Assembly (NCBI GenBank): GCA_963556195.1
Contig: OY744537.1
Span: forward strand, 19,195,274 to 19,259,273
Reading direction: 5' to 3'
DNA length: 64,000 nucleotides
Origin: Sepiola atlantica
Lineage: Eukaryota; Mollusca; Cephalopoda; Sepiida; Sepiolidae
Shown: one piece after another, positions 25,481-35,641 of the stretch
Layout: each line of letters begins with the position of its first letter
Position numbering within the stretch: position 1 is the first letter of the stretch
Program-made: the position numbers and the translations under genes
Notes under the pieces: generated by a model
Seen by the model: the letters and a program-made list of their open reading frames with translations, nothing else
Database searches by the model: none
What the model was told of the DNA's origin: nothing

Positions 25481-25749
25481 AGATTAGACTCCCCCCCCCC
25501 TCCCTTCACTATCACAAAACTAAAAACTCAATAAATAAAAGCAGAACCACATCTACTCTTCTAGATAACATTCATTATCAGTTTCTGAACCTGTAGCTCC
25601 ATTCTTAAGAATTTACTGATGTCACTGGACTTTGAGGTTTCGCCAAGTGTCAATTTTAAAATGCTGAGCAAGTTTTTTTTGTTGTTACTGTTGAGTATAT
25701 TGTGATTATTTTAGATCCTTGGATTTATTTTGTCGGATTTTTCCTTTAG

Positions 25750-25890
25750 ATTCGGATTCCCATGCTAGTGGAGCTGGAAGTGATGATGGTGAACAAGTCG
25801 TAAGAAAAAAGAAACGTATTTTTAGTGATGACGATGATGATGATAATGATGAACAGAAAGAAAAAGGCTCCGACAATGAAAACATGCTTG
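25750..25890 (+). CDS. LEO1: LEO1 exon, acidic linker with basic patch
   Basis: A 141-bp exon, acceptor cctttag and donor gtaagt, phase 1 at both ends, so its 47 codons could be skipped without a frameshift. It encodes DSDSHASGAGSDDGE, then a basic RKKKR, then a run of six Asp and an acidic tail. This corresponds to the variable Ser/Asp-rich part of LEO1 just upstream of the conserved core. Confidence 0.88.
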
Positions 25891-26349
25891 GTAAGTTGAT
25901 TATTACGGTTGTATTTAAATAATCTTTAAAATATCTTTATTCGATAAAATGTATCTTGAATAAATTTGATTTTTTTTTTTCTATTGACCATGTTGTTATG
26001 CCCCTATTTACTCGATAAGCATTTTTTTTTTTTTAATCCAGCTTTTCTTTTGTAATTACAGAAGGTCCTAGTAACTTATAATCTTGTACATTTCTCCAGC
26101 TCTCCTAAACACTATCTCAGTCTTTTTCATTCGTTCGTTTTCACACTCCCTTTTTCTCTTTGTTCCTTCTTCTGCTAGCATTATTAGATTGCGCTAATGT
26201 TCAAGAGAGAGTATAGTTTATTTATGCAATTAGTAATTCTAAAAGTCATTTTCTTAAATAAATGCTTAGATGGTACTCCTAAAAATTGCTTTTTATTAGT
26301 AAATTTGTATTGATCGGCATGGTACGATTTGACCGACTTAATTCTGTTG

Positions 26350-26505
26350 TTGGCATTGGTTTCCAAGATTCTTACTAGAATCAGGAGGAACCATGTGAAG
26401 ATTGCCAACATCCATAATGAAAGTGATGCAATGGAACCAACAGGATTCGAACTTGGTACACCTAGATCATCAGTCCATGTCATTATCCATTTCACCACTG
26501 GCAAC
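26350..26505 (-). mobile_element. tRNA-derived SINE
   Basis: On the - strand, ttgccagtggtgaaatggat aatgacatgg (A box) and agttcgaatcctg (near-consensus B box, GGTTCGAATCC). The body (ttccattgcatcactttcat tatggatgttggcaatcttc) matches the copy at 14535-14682. Confidence 0.75.
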
Positions 26506-27059
26506 TACTTTTTATTGAACCTTGCCAATAATTTGGACAATAACTATATAACGGGTGGGCAAATACTTCATTGCAAGTGTCACATTCAGAAATACGTGAT
26601 TTAAAGAACCACACGATTTTATAGGGCCACATTAAAAAATTCATAATTTTATAGGGCCACAGAGTATATTAATCCAGAATAATTAATATTTAAAATAGAC
26701 ACAATTTTATACAGAATTTAAAGAAAAAAAACAGTTAATTTTAAAGTACTGTAGAATATTCACATGAAACACATTTATTTGAATGACAAATATGTACTTC
26801 AGTTTTAACGTAAAAAATTGCTAACATTTAGCAGGCTGCATTAATTCGTTTGGCATGTCCCATGCGGACCGCGGGCCATAGTTTGCCCACACCTGCTATG
26901 TAACAATTGTAGAATAGAATTTGCTGAAATTTTTTAGATGAGTAATTTGAACTGGTATTCTAACAACGTTTTTTTTTTTTACATTCACATTTTCACTGTT
27001 GCATTGTATGGCTTTTGCACTTATATACAAGAATATGGGAACTTTAAACAGAATATTCC

Positions 27060-27690
27060 ATTTAGGCTTGTTGGTCTACTCGATCGGGGATGCGGGTCGG
27101 AAAATCGACAGTCAGAGGGAGTGAGCTAAGGAGAAATTATACGTAGAGTCGCCGGCTGCGTCAGTAAGGCTGGAGAATCCCAACCAGTCGCGGTGGTGGG
27201 CATTAAAATCCCCAAATACATGTATCTGGACATTCGAGTCAATTAAGAATGCTCTATCTATGCTTTCAGAGACAGAGTTTAGCAGAGTACAGTCCTGGGT
27301 CGATGGGGAGCGGTATAAGAAATATAAGTAACTGACGCTGTGATGTAAAGTCAATCTAAAGCACATGTAGTCGTGGTCATCTGATTCTAACCTATGTTCT
27401 CTAGTCAGGGGGAGGGTGTTTCGAACATAAACTCCTAGCCCATGCATGTGTTTGTCATGTCAAAGTGGTGAGAAGTGATTGAGGATTGAAGGTTAGTTTC
27501 ACTAAGAGCTAGGATATCTGGAGAGTTTGTCAGGAGAAAGGTTTCTACGTCGTTGATGTTGGTTCTAAGTCCCCGGATATTTGTAAATGCGAGCCTCAAA
27601 AGCGGAGACAAAATGTCCTGCTGTCTTAGCAGGTTGAGAGCAGGTTCAAAGACTTCCCTCTAATAATGGTGATGTTAATTAAATTCAACA
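27060..27690 (-). mobile_element. LINE apurinic endonuclease fragment
   Basis: A 111-codon open frame at 27447-27112 includes GLGVYVRNTLPL, RLTLHHSVSYLYFLYRSPS and VFGDFNAHHRDWLG, the classical APE-type endonuclease motifs of LINEs (GDFNAHH with catalytic Asp/Asn). It is from the same family as 59000-59420. Confidence 0.85.
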
Positions 27691-28029
27691 TTCTTCAAAA
27701 CTTCCAAAGAATTCGAAAAAGAAGGATAGAAAATACAGTATTATCACATTCATGATTAGTGAAGGATAATGATGAGTTCTTTAGCTTTTTTTTTTTTTTC
27801 ATAAAAGTCTTTTTTATTGCACAATTTGATAAGATAATAACTTGAATTTAATTTGTATTGCAAACTGTTTCTATGTATCAAAAATAAGTCACCCCACACG
27901 TAGATTGCCGAGTCAGATATTGATAGAGAGATGAGAATGGGAGCATGATATTACAAAATTCAGGACATAATTTTAATAATTTTTTTTATTGTTCAATTAT
28001 GATTCTAAATTGCTATTAGAATATTTTTT

Positions 28030-28645
28030 TGTAAAATTTTATTCAGTCCCAAACAAGGCACACTACCACTGAGATGTGAATTAGGATACCCCTATACATC
28101 TGGCCCCTAAGTGAGGAGTTGTACAGCAAGATGCTTGTTCACATTTAAATTTACGCATGTTGGTACAGTTGGGTAAACAGCGAGCAGGGAGGGACTTCCA
28201 AAGGCAAGCGGTTCGAGGAAAGAAACTATTAGAATAGAAAATCTTCCAGCATCTGGGGACCTCTACAGTGAAGGGGTGTGATTTTTGCTGCTTGTTGGGT
28301 TAGGGGTATTTATGTTGAAGGGGCACAAGTGCAGACAGTTCATTGGAGCACATTCCATTGAAGTACTTGTAAAACAAGCACAGGAATTCAACATTGTGGC
28401 GATCAGACGGGCTGGACCTTGGTAGACAGTGTGGGATTTATTAGGTTAGAGACTATTTTTTTGGACCCTGTCTAAGAGGAAGAGACAAGTGGTTGATGCA
28501 CCAGTCTAGATGTGGCAGCAATACTCCATGCATGGGAGAATGGTGGCTTTTTAGATGTATAGGATACTGGCAGGTGAGGGAATTTTGTTAGTCCGGTAGA
28601 GGGAACCCACCTTCTTTACAGCAGACTTGGCAATATCTTCTTTCT
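28030..28645 (-). mobile_element. LINE 3' part (RT thumb and C-terminus)
   Basis: The - strand matches the 56940-57480 LINE copy in order (capacity for IYLYK..I, CCHIWAG-like and KFRTN-like segments, then the 3' UTR cattttaaacaaggc-type end near 28050). It is heavily decayed. The + strand LINE at 28650-29160 interrupts it. Confidence 0.65.
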
Positions 28646-28649
28646 ATTT

Positions 28650-29160
28650 ATTTCAATTCATGTCAATGGACGAACTGACACAGCTATAAGACAGGATATA
28701 TCTGCCACATGGAGAGTCTTCAAGCAGCTGTCAACAATTTTACAAAACACAGGTCCCATTGTATGCGAGAGTAGAAGCATACAACACACATGTCAGACCC
28801 GTACTCTTGTATGGCTGGGAAATGTGGTCAACGACAAAACAACATGATCGTGGCTGCAGTGTATAGCATGGAGAAAATTGCCAGTTTCACTTCAAGGTCT
28901 CCACGAGAAAGTATTTCGCACAACAATGTCTTAACTTGTATGGCTAAGTCGCCCACCGTCAGTCATCCAAAATGCTCCAAAGTGTTCCCACATTGACGTC
29001 GATGGCCGAAAGTCACAGGGTAGGCTTCTTAAGACATAGAGTGGATCAGTTAATGATGACCTGATCCTGGTGGGCGGTACCAGAAAAATGGCAACAGGCA
29101 TGAAAAGTTGGAAGTAATTAAAGAAACGTCTAATCTCAAGCATGATACAAAAAAACGAAT
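28650..29160 (+). mobile_element. LINE fragment inserted in another LINE
   Basis: It reads TCQTRTLVWLGNVVNDKTT (a decayed form of the RPVLLYGxExW ... TxxxxxRL motif of LINE RTs), KSQGRLLKT and a terminal aataataataaataatg-type tail. It is opposite in orientation to the LINE on both sides, so it is a nested insertion. Confidence 0.6.
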
Positions 29161-29900
29161 AATGAAAATAATAATAAATAATGTTACCTGTGAATGTTAG
29201 GGGGAGAAGTTTGAATGTTGGACTCTCGGCAATATGTGGTTGGTAAGGTTTTTTTTATAATTGTTATAGGAAAGGAGCTTTGTCTTGGTAGCATTAAATG
29301 TTAACATTTATTTATGACTGGAGGTTATTTTCTATGGATTCAGTCATTGCTTTGGATATGCGTGTGTTCTATTTGCCCTTATGTCGAGAATAGAGCATGG
29401 TGTCATCAGCAAATATACCCATCTCAGACATGATTGCATCAGAAAGGTTGTTTATGACGATCAGGAATAATAAAGATTCGAGGATAATTTCCTGGAGCAC
29501 ATCCGCATTAACGTGATGTTGTTTAGATGTCAGGTCATCAAGGATGACCTAAATCTTTCATTTTAGCTAAGAAAGATTTGATTATATTAAATATTCGTCC
29601 AGTAATAATGTATAAATTAATTTTTTTGAAGACCTTCCTGCCAGACCATTGTCAAAGGCTTTTTATATATCAAACATTACCACCCTAGTTTCACCTGCTT
29701 TATCCAGTGTATGGTATATGCGTTCAGAAATGACAGAATATCCGCAGTAGAACAGGATTGCCTCATACATACCGTTGGTCAGTAGTTTAGTATTTTAAAG
29801 GTAGCAGACTATCGCTAGATTGATTAATGATTCAAAGATTTTAGCAAAGAGCGCGAAGACATCATTTTGAGTGTCAGTTCTTTCACCAGAATTCTTGAAA
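29160..29900 (-). mobile_element. LINE RT core remnant, continuation of 28030-28645
   Basis: It is parallel to 57470-58220 of the better-preserved copy, including the region equivalent to the palm motif with the tatacccatctcagacatga segment and the ctgccagaccattgtcaaag segment (FDKVW-like on the - strand). Many stops and indels. Confidence 0.65.
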
Positions 29901-29992
29901 ACTGGTACCACAGAGACAATTTTCTAGATTCAATTAACAAGAAGAAATCACTTTCTTATCAATGTTTTTTTTTTGTTTGTTTGTTTTTCCAG

Positions 29993-30066
29993 CAACTGCC
30001 GATGCCATTTTTGGAGATATGGATGATGTGTCATCTGATGAAGATGATAAAGAAGAAACGAAAACA
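29993..30066 (+). CDS. LEO1: LEO1 exon with the DxFGxxDD motif
   Basis: A 74-bp exon, acceptor tttttccag and donor gtgagt, phase 1 to phase 0. It encodes ATADAIFGDMDDVSSDEDDK followed by EETKT, matching the short motif (DLFGxADDISS in vertebrates) that precedes the LEO1 core. Phase joins both neighbours. Confidence 0.92.
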
Positions 30067-30198
30067 GTGAGTTTGCGGCTTGATTAAAATTTCCAACAAA
30101 TAAACGCGACATGTTTCACATTTTTGTACGGTTAGTTGGTTACAGAATAAATCCTCACATGCGGACATGGAAATTTACGTAGAAGTAGGAGTCAACAC

Positions 30199-30199
30199 T

Positions 30200-30243
<44 letters not shown>

Positions 30244-30266
30244 GTGTATATATATTTGTTTCTCTT

Positions 30267-30297
<31 letters not shown>

Positions 30298-30322
30298 ATG
30301 TGTATATATATTTGTTTCTCTT

Positions 30323-30357
<35 letters not shown>

Positions 30358-30446
30358 ATGTGTATATATATTTGTTTCTCTCTCTCTCTTTCTCTCTCTC
30401 TCTTTCTTTCTCTCTCTCTCTCTGTGTATATATATTTGTTTCTCTT

Positions 30447-30487
<41 letters not shown>

Positions 30488-30632
30488 ATGTGTATATATA
30501 TTTGTTTCTCTTTCTCTCTCTCTCTCTTTCTCTCTCTCTATGTGTATATATATTTGTTTCTCTTTCTCTCTCTCTCTCTCTTTCTCTCTCTCTATGTGTA
30601 TATATATTTGTTTCTCTTTCTCTCTCTCTCTT

Positions 30633-30663
<31 letters not shown>

Positions 30664-30706
30664 ATGTGTATATATATTTGTTTCTCTTTCTCTCTCCGTT
30701 TCTCTT
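30199..30706 (+). repeat. (TC)n with embedded 55-65-bp tandem unit
   Basis: Nine copies of tatgtgtatatatatttgtt tctc are separated by variable (TC)n. It begins about 130 bp after the LEO1 donor at 30066. Long spurious Ser/Leu-rich open frames here are microsatellite artefacts. Confidence 0.95.
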
Positions 30707-30719
30707 TTACATAGAGCAA

Positions 30720-31960
30720 GTCTCCTACTTACAAACCAGAACCGTTCGTGAGACTGTTCTTAATTCAGACACATCGTCTGACCACGTACATACATTACTT
30801 GAGGAGAAGTACAATGTAGATCTGTGTAACCCGACACGCTATCGATCTGACTGTCTTTCTCTCTCGCATGCACATGCGAGTAACCTGTCACTGTAAAACA
30901 ACGGTTTCTCTCTTTGAGTTTTCTGTGACTTTTTCTGATTGATTAGCCTTAAAAACTAAACATCGGCGTCCGAGTTATTGTATACACAGACGATCAGGAG
31001 CCTGGGTTCCTGGCGACGACACGGGTGTACATGCCGCGGTAAAGTGAAAACGTAACACTTGTACGTTATTGAATAATTCTTTCTTGCACTCATCTTGTTG
31101 TTTGTCGACGAAAATGACCTGACAAATGATTTCCTATCCAATGTTGAATATTTTACCATTCAGACAATCGCATCAGGTAAAATAATAGTCCGAAGAAAAA
31201 CAATGTAAATAAAATCCAAACGAGTTTATGAATCGTGAATAACTTAATTCCGTGTAAACTATTTCCATACAGTTTTCACCATTCCAGCATTTTTCTCTCC
31301 GGACCCTTGCACTGATTAAAGGGTCTATGCTTGTGTCTCAGTAATATGAAAACTTCCTCGAATAAATACTCTCGTTATCGATAATAAAGCTAAACACATT
31401 GTTTACTGAATCTCTTCTCCTCTCTACAGTCCCTCACAGAAGAGACGTTGCTAGTCTTTTTCTGCTCTATCGTTATTTCTGTGGAAAGTGCTCCACTGAG
31501 CTCCAATCCTTGTAAGACATTCACAGCAAGAACTCGTCTTACGACAACAATGAACAGAACTTTCCTTTCTTTCTTCGTACGCCTAACATCAAACAGAATT
31601 TCAATGAACAGAGTTTCTTTCTAAGAACTTCCCACATTTCCACTGGGCTGCTTCCCTGAAGACTACAACATGGTTGTCTATCCAATGTCAACAAATACTT
31701 GTCATAAACTGTCCTCATAAGTAATCCATTCCATTCATCAGTTTAAATCTTCTCATAATATTCTTCATCATTTTAACTCATGGTTTATTCAATCTCTTTG
31801 ACCCTTATCCTCGAGTGGCTTTTAGATATATATAAGCAATTTTGACTTTTGAGATAATAGTCATACACTGTATTTACCTGGCATAGATGGGTACTTTAAC
31901 TAGTGTGTACTAAAAAGCTGACAGCAGAATTGTCATTTGGTTTGTTAGACTAAATTGTTG
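30720..31960. other. LEO1 intron, no feature recognised
   Basis: 1.2 kb of moderate-GC sequence after the TC array. No coding, RNA or repeat signal that I can support. Confidence 0.5.
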
Positions 31961-31980
31961 ATGTGTTTTTTGTATGTTTT

Positions 31981-31989
31981 CAACAGCAG
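31981..31989 (+). promoter_or_regulatory. Tandem NAGNAG splice acceptor of LEO1
   Basis: The intron end reads caacagcag followed by gttcct. Either AG (31985-31986 or 31988-31989) can serve as acceptor, so transcripts would include or omit one Gln codon (QVPVIE or VPVIE) with no frame change. Confidence 0.7.
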
Positions 31990-32141
31990 GTTCCTGTTAT
32001 TGAAGATGATGAAGAACAACCGGCAGCAGAAGAAGAACCACCAGAAACAATGATTGAAGTTGAAATCCCTCGAATTGTCACGAAACTTGGCAAATCTCTT
32101 CATTATGTTAAGTTGCCCAATTTCCTCAGTGTTGAAACCCG
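31987..32141 (+). CDS. LEO1: LEO1 exon, start of conserved Leo1 core (PAF1-binding region)
   Basis: A 155-bp exon, phase 0 to phase 2, donor gtaaga. After an acidic lead ([18 protein letters not shown]) it encodes EVEIPRI and then the hallmark [15 protein letters not shown], almost the same as vertebrate [15 protein letters not shown]. In known structures this region of LEO1 pairs with PAF1 to form a beta-rich heterodimer. The last codon (Arg) is split with the next exon. The acceptor is a tandem NAGNAG site, described separately. Confidence 0.97.
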
Positions 32142-32203
32142 GTAAGAAACTTTCACTATTACTTGGAAAAATGTCATTTAAGCACTTAAACAATTACATT
32201 CTT

Positions 32204-32270
<67 letters not shown>

Positions 32271-32292
32271 TTTTTTTTTTTTTTTTTTTTCT
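32204..32292 (+). repeat. (TC)n followed by (T)n
   Basis: About 31 TC dinucleotides, then an 18-base T run, 60 bp after the LEO1 donor at 32141. Confidence 0.97.
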
Positions 32293-32656
32293 TCTCTCCT
32301 CTTGGATTGTCACTGTTTTTGTTTTTTTGTAGTTTTTTTTGGGGGGGTCATTTCATACTAAGACTTAAGTTTTGTAAGTGAAGAAAATAGATTTCATTTT
32401 TTTTTTAAACTTGTACAAAACTTTGCCATCACAAATATCCAAGGGTTCAGATCTGAAAGAAAAAAAAATTGAATAAATTAGTAGCTTTACATTTGGGCTC
32501 CTCTTTTCAAAGAAAATTATCTAAAAAAAAAGACACAACTGATCTTAACAAATTAATTCCGTGTCTGCTGCACATTTGTAACTCGACCCATTGATATTTT
32601 AACTCCTAAAAATGGTCCTTTTATTATTTTCTCTCATTTTTCCTTTTTCCTTACAG

Positions 32657-32741
32657 CCCATTTGAAGCAATGACCTATGAGGATGAAATCGATGAAGATG
32701 AAGTATTGGATGAAGAAGGTCGAGCCAGGCTCAAACTTAAG
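32657..32741 (+). CDS. LEO1: LEO1 core exon (acidic DEEGRxRLKLK segment)
   Basis: An 85-bp exon, acceptor ccttacag and donor gtcagt, phase 2 to phase 0. It completes the split Arg codon and encodes PFEAMTYEDEIDEDE then VLDEEGRARLKLK, closely matching vertebrate LEO1 (ending MLDEEGRTRLKLK). It is one of the most conserved parts of the family. Confidence 0.97.
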
Positions 32742-33099
32742 GTCAGTAATGACATTTCGTCTTGCAAATTCTTTACTTTATTTTTTTATACAAAACCAAA
32801 CTTCAGCATCAAATCTCTTCAGACATAGAAGCCAGATTGAGTTAGTCAAACACATGATTCAACTTTTAGCAGGATAAGAGATGTTAGTCGGAATAAATTC
32901 AATGCTTTAGGAGTTGGTCAAACATTTTAAAATTTAAGGAGATAGAATCAGGGGTCAGAGTTCAGCTGTTGCATTGTGATGTTTACTTGCGCCAGATTTA
33001 TTTAGATTTTATAACCAGACAACTGAAACCAGAAGTAGCTGTCAATAGTCACAGGTCAAAAGTGAGATTCATGAAATGACCACCATCATAGTGGATCAT

Positions 33100-35277
33100 C
33101 CAGTGTAGACTTGCTTCAGTTTTTCTTTACACTCAGCTGTCCTTTCTTCCAAATGCACCGTCACTGGACTGACAAGCTTCGCAGGCTCTGACTACTGATT
33201 TGGGCTATTTCTTAGACTCCAGCGAGTCAACAGACCTAGCAAAGTAGAGTGTCCTCCTTTTCGCACTAAAGTCGCCACTCTTGTTGGATGTTAGCCACCT
33301 AACTCACATTCAATCGGCTCCTTACAGTGGTGCGACTCTTCGATATCGGTTCTTCTCCTTCCTTCTGTAGATCTAATCAACTTTGTGGAACTCTAGCAAG
33401 GCAATCAGTGCAAGATTTCATTAGCATTGCATCTATCGTCAATGCATACTCTTTTGCCAATGCCTGTAGTAATCTTAAGCGCCGCCACACTAGCATCTGA
33501 CTGGACGCCTTCATGTTCATACATGCCTTCCCAGTCAGGTGTCAGATATCCACCAATGCACGCATGCTGAATCAGTAATCCAATACAACAGGGGGCCTCG
33601 TATTGAAAGGTCAGATTTATGCCTTTGATCGCTGCATTAAGTTCAGCCATACTGATACGCCTTACAGCATCGGTCGGATGCAGCCAACAGGCTTCTTTCA
33701 CGCTACTTCCATTTGCTTCCAGTGCTATTCATCCACCCAGATCTTTATTTCGCTACCATTTATGCACCAGTCTCCCTCAACAAGATTTGTCCGATTTGCA
33801 TACATTGTCCATTGTTTGCACCAACATGCGACAGAGAAAGGCATTCCGGTCCTTGTCGTCCCATTCCTTGGTTAACGCACTTGCTTGATATTTGATAGAA
33901 CGTAATTGCCATCCTAAGCCAGCAACACATGAGGAAAGGATTCACAAGTTTTCCCGCCCGGTGAATGTTAACAGTTAATGCCTCCACAAATCCGTTCAAC
34001 TTCGAATAGTAAAGTACTAGCCAGACCTTCTGCTTGTGCTCTTGCATGACCGCCATCAAGGGAATTAGACTCTCAGTGAGTTCTTTTTCGTATGCATCCC
34101 AGGCATGGTCAGACACTGTACTCCTGTGCTCTGTTCGTCAGCTCACTGGTGACTGATCGCTCGCCCATTTCATGCATACTTACTCCGATCAAACATCGTG
34201 CTGAAGTTGAATTCATCAATTGAAGTGACAGCACACTTCACCTGATTCAGTTTGATGCTGACGTGAAAACGCTAAATAGCTCATAAGTTATAAGGTAGAG
34301 AGCTCATAAGTTATATGGTAGAGAGCTCATAAGTTATATGGTAGAGAGCTCATAAGTTATATGGTAGAGAGCTCATAAGTTATATGGTAGAGAGCTCATA
34401 AGTTATATGGTAGAGAGCTCATAAGTTATATGGTAGAGAGCTCATAAGTTATATGGTAGAGAGCTCATAAGTTATATGGTAGAGAGCTCATAAGTTATAT
34501 GGTAGAGAGCTCATAAGTTATATGGTAGAGAGCTCATAAGTTATATGGTAGAGAGCTCATAAGTTATATGGTAGAGAGCTCATAAGTTATATGGTAGAGA
34601 GCTCATAAGTTATATGGTAGAGAGCTCATAAGTTATATGGTAGAGAGCTCATAAGTTATATGGTAGAGAGCTCATAAGTTATATGGTAGAGAGCTCATAA
34701 GTTATATGGTAGAGAGCTCATAAGTTATATGGTAGAGAGCTCATAAGTTATATGGTAGAGAGCTCATAAGTTATATGGTAGAGAGCTCATAAGTTATATG
34801 GTAGAGAGCTCATAAGTTATATGGTAGAGAGCTCATAAGTTACATGGTAGAGAGCTCATAAGTTATAAGCTCTTTAATCGTGTTGATCTCAAGGAGATAA
34901 AAGCTGAGTAACCATTTATCCTCAATATTCATCGGTTGAAACTTGATCTTGCCATACCCACAGCACTTCAGCGTTTTTACGTCAGCTGTTAGTACTCTCA
35001 CTTTCTTCTGCCTCAACCAGCGTCTGTGACAATCCAGAATTCACCAGAGTCCACTAAAATTTTCACAACCGGCAACTTCTGGTTTTTCACTTTCTTAGGA
35101 AGAAGACTGGTACTACCGTCAGCTCACGTGGGATGCTTCACTGGCACTATCATCATATCGACCCGATTCTATCACATTGAATGCACCGTTTCTCATGGCG
35201 GAATCTCAGCACTCGACTGTCTAACCCGACTGCTGGTGTCTTTCCGTACAATCCCTCACTATATCGTGGAGCAGATA
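33100..35277 (-). mobile_element. LTR-type retroelement, pol remnant (protease to RNase H/connection)
   Basis: On the - strand, about 35095-35060 reads KILVDSGEF, a retroviral-type aspartic protease DSG site. At about 34116-33760 there is a long degenerate open frame from the region between protease and RNase H. At 33701-33405 the frame holds HPTDAVRRISMAELNAAIKG, the RNase H-proximal sequence of gypsy/BEL-like elements. Stops and frameshifts break it, and a 23-bp satellite (34278-34871) is embedded in it. No LTR was identified. The class (gypsy against BEL/Pao) is uncertain. Confidence 0.6.
34278..34871 (+). repeat. 23-bp tandem array, 25 full copies plus a partial
   Basis: Unit agctcataagttatatggta plus gag. 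25 units span 34278-34852, followed by a partial copy. The units are almost identical (only the first and near-last copies carry substitutions), so the array is young. It lies inside the retroelement remnant. Confidence 0.97.
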
Positions 35278-35311
35278 CACAGTGGGCTTAGAAGGGGGTT
35301 CAAGCGGACAT
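35273..35311 (+). repeat. Left TSD and terminal inverted repeat of the RAG1-like transposon
   Basis: TSD AGATA (35273-35277), then heptamer-like CACAGTG (35278-35284) extended to CACAGTGGGCT, then after a 16-nt gap from the heptamer a second shared block CAAGCGGACAT (35301-35311). No RSS nonamer-like ACAAAAACC is seen. Confidence 0.87.
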
Positions 35312-35641
35312 TAACCTATGAGTGGCCGTAATGTTAGCTGTTATACCTGTTGGTCATCATGTTAGGCATCAGGGAGAGTAGTGGGATATTAAACAGACTG
35401 ATATTCAGCAGAATGATACCATTTTGGGAGTCTGGGGCCCCAATCACCATCATTTTGGGCCAATACACGGAGGGGCTAAATTCTAGGCAAATTTCAAATT
35501 ATCATAACTCGCAAAGTAAACAAGTTGAGCAAACAAACAAGACCTTTTTTTAGTATTACAGGAAGAGAACTCTTCAAATATCCACTTTAAAATGAAAATA
35601 TATCACTCAAACATCAATGAAACAACAAACAGTGATTCACA

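Noticed and set aside
30167..30896. Frames of about 150-200 codons rich in Ser/Leu/Tyr
   Set aside because: They are translations of a (TC)n/(TA)n compound microsatellite.
35278..35330. True V(D)J recombination signal (heptamer-12/23-nonamer)
   Set aside because: The heptamer is exact, but no ACAAAAACC-like nonamer lies at 12 or 23 bp on either end. These are transposon ends.
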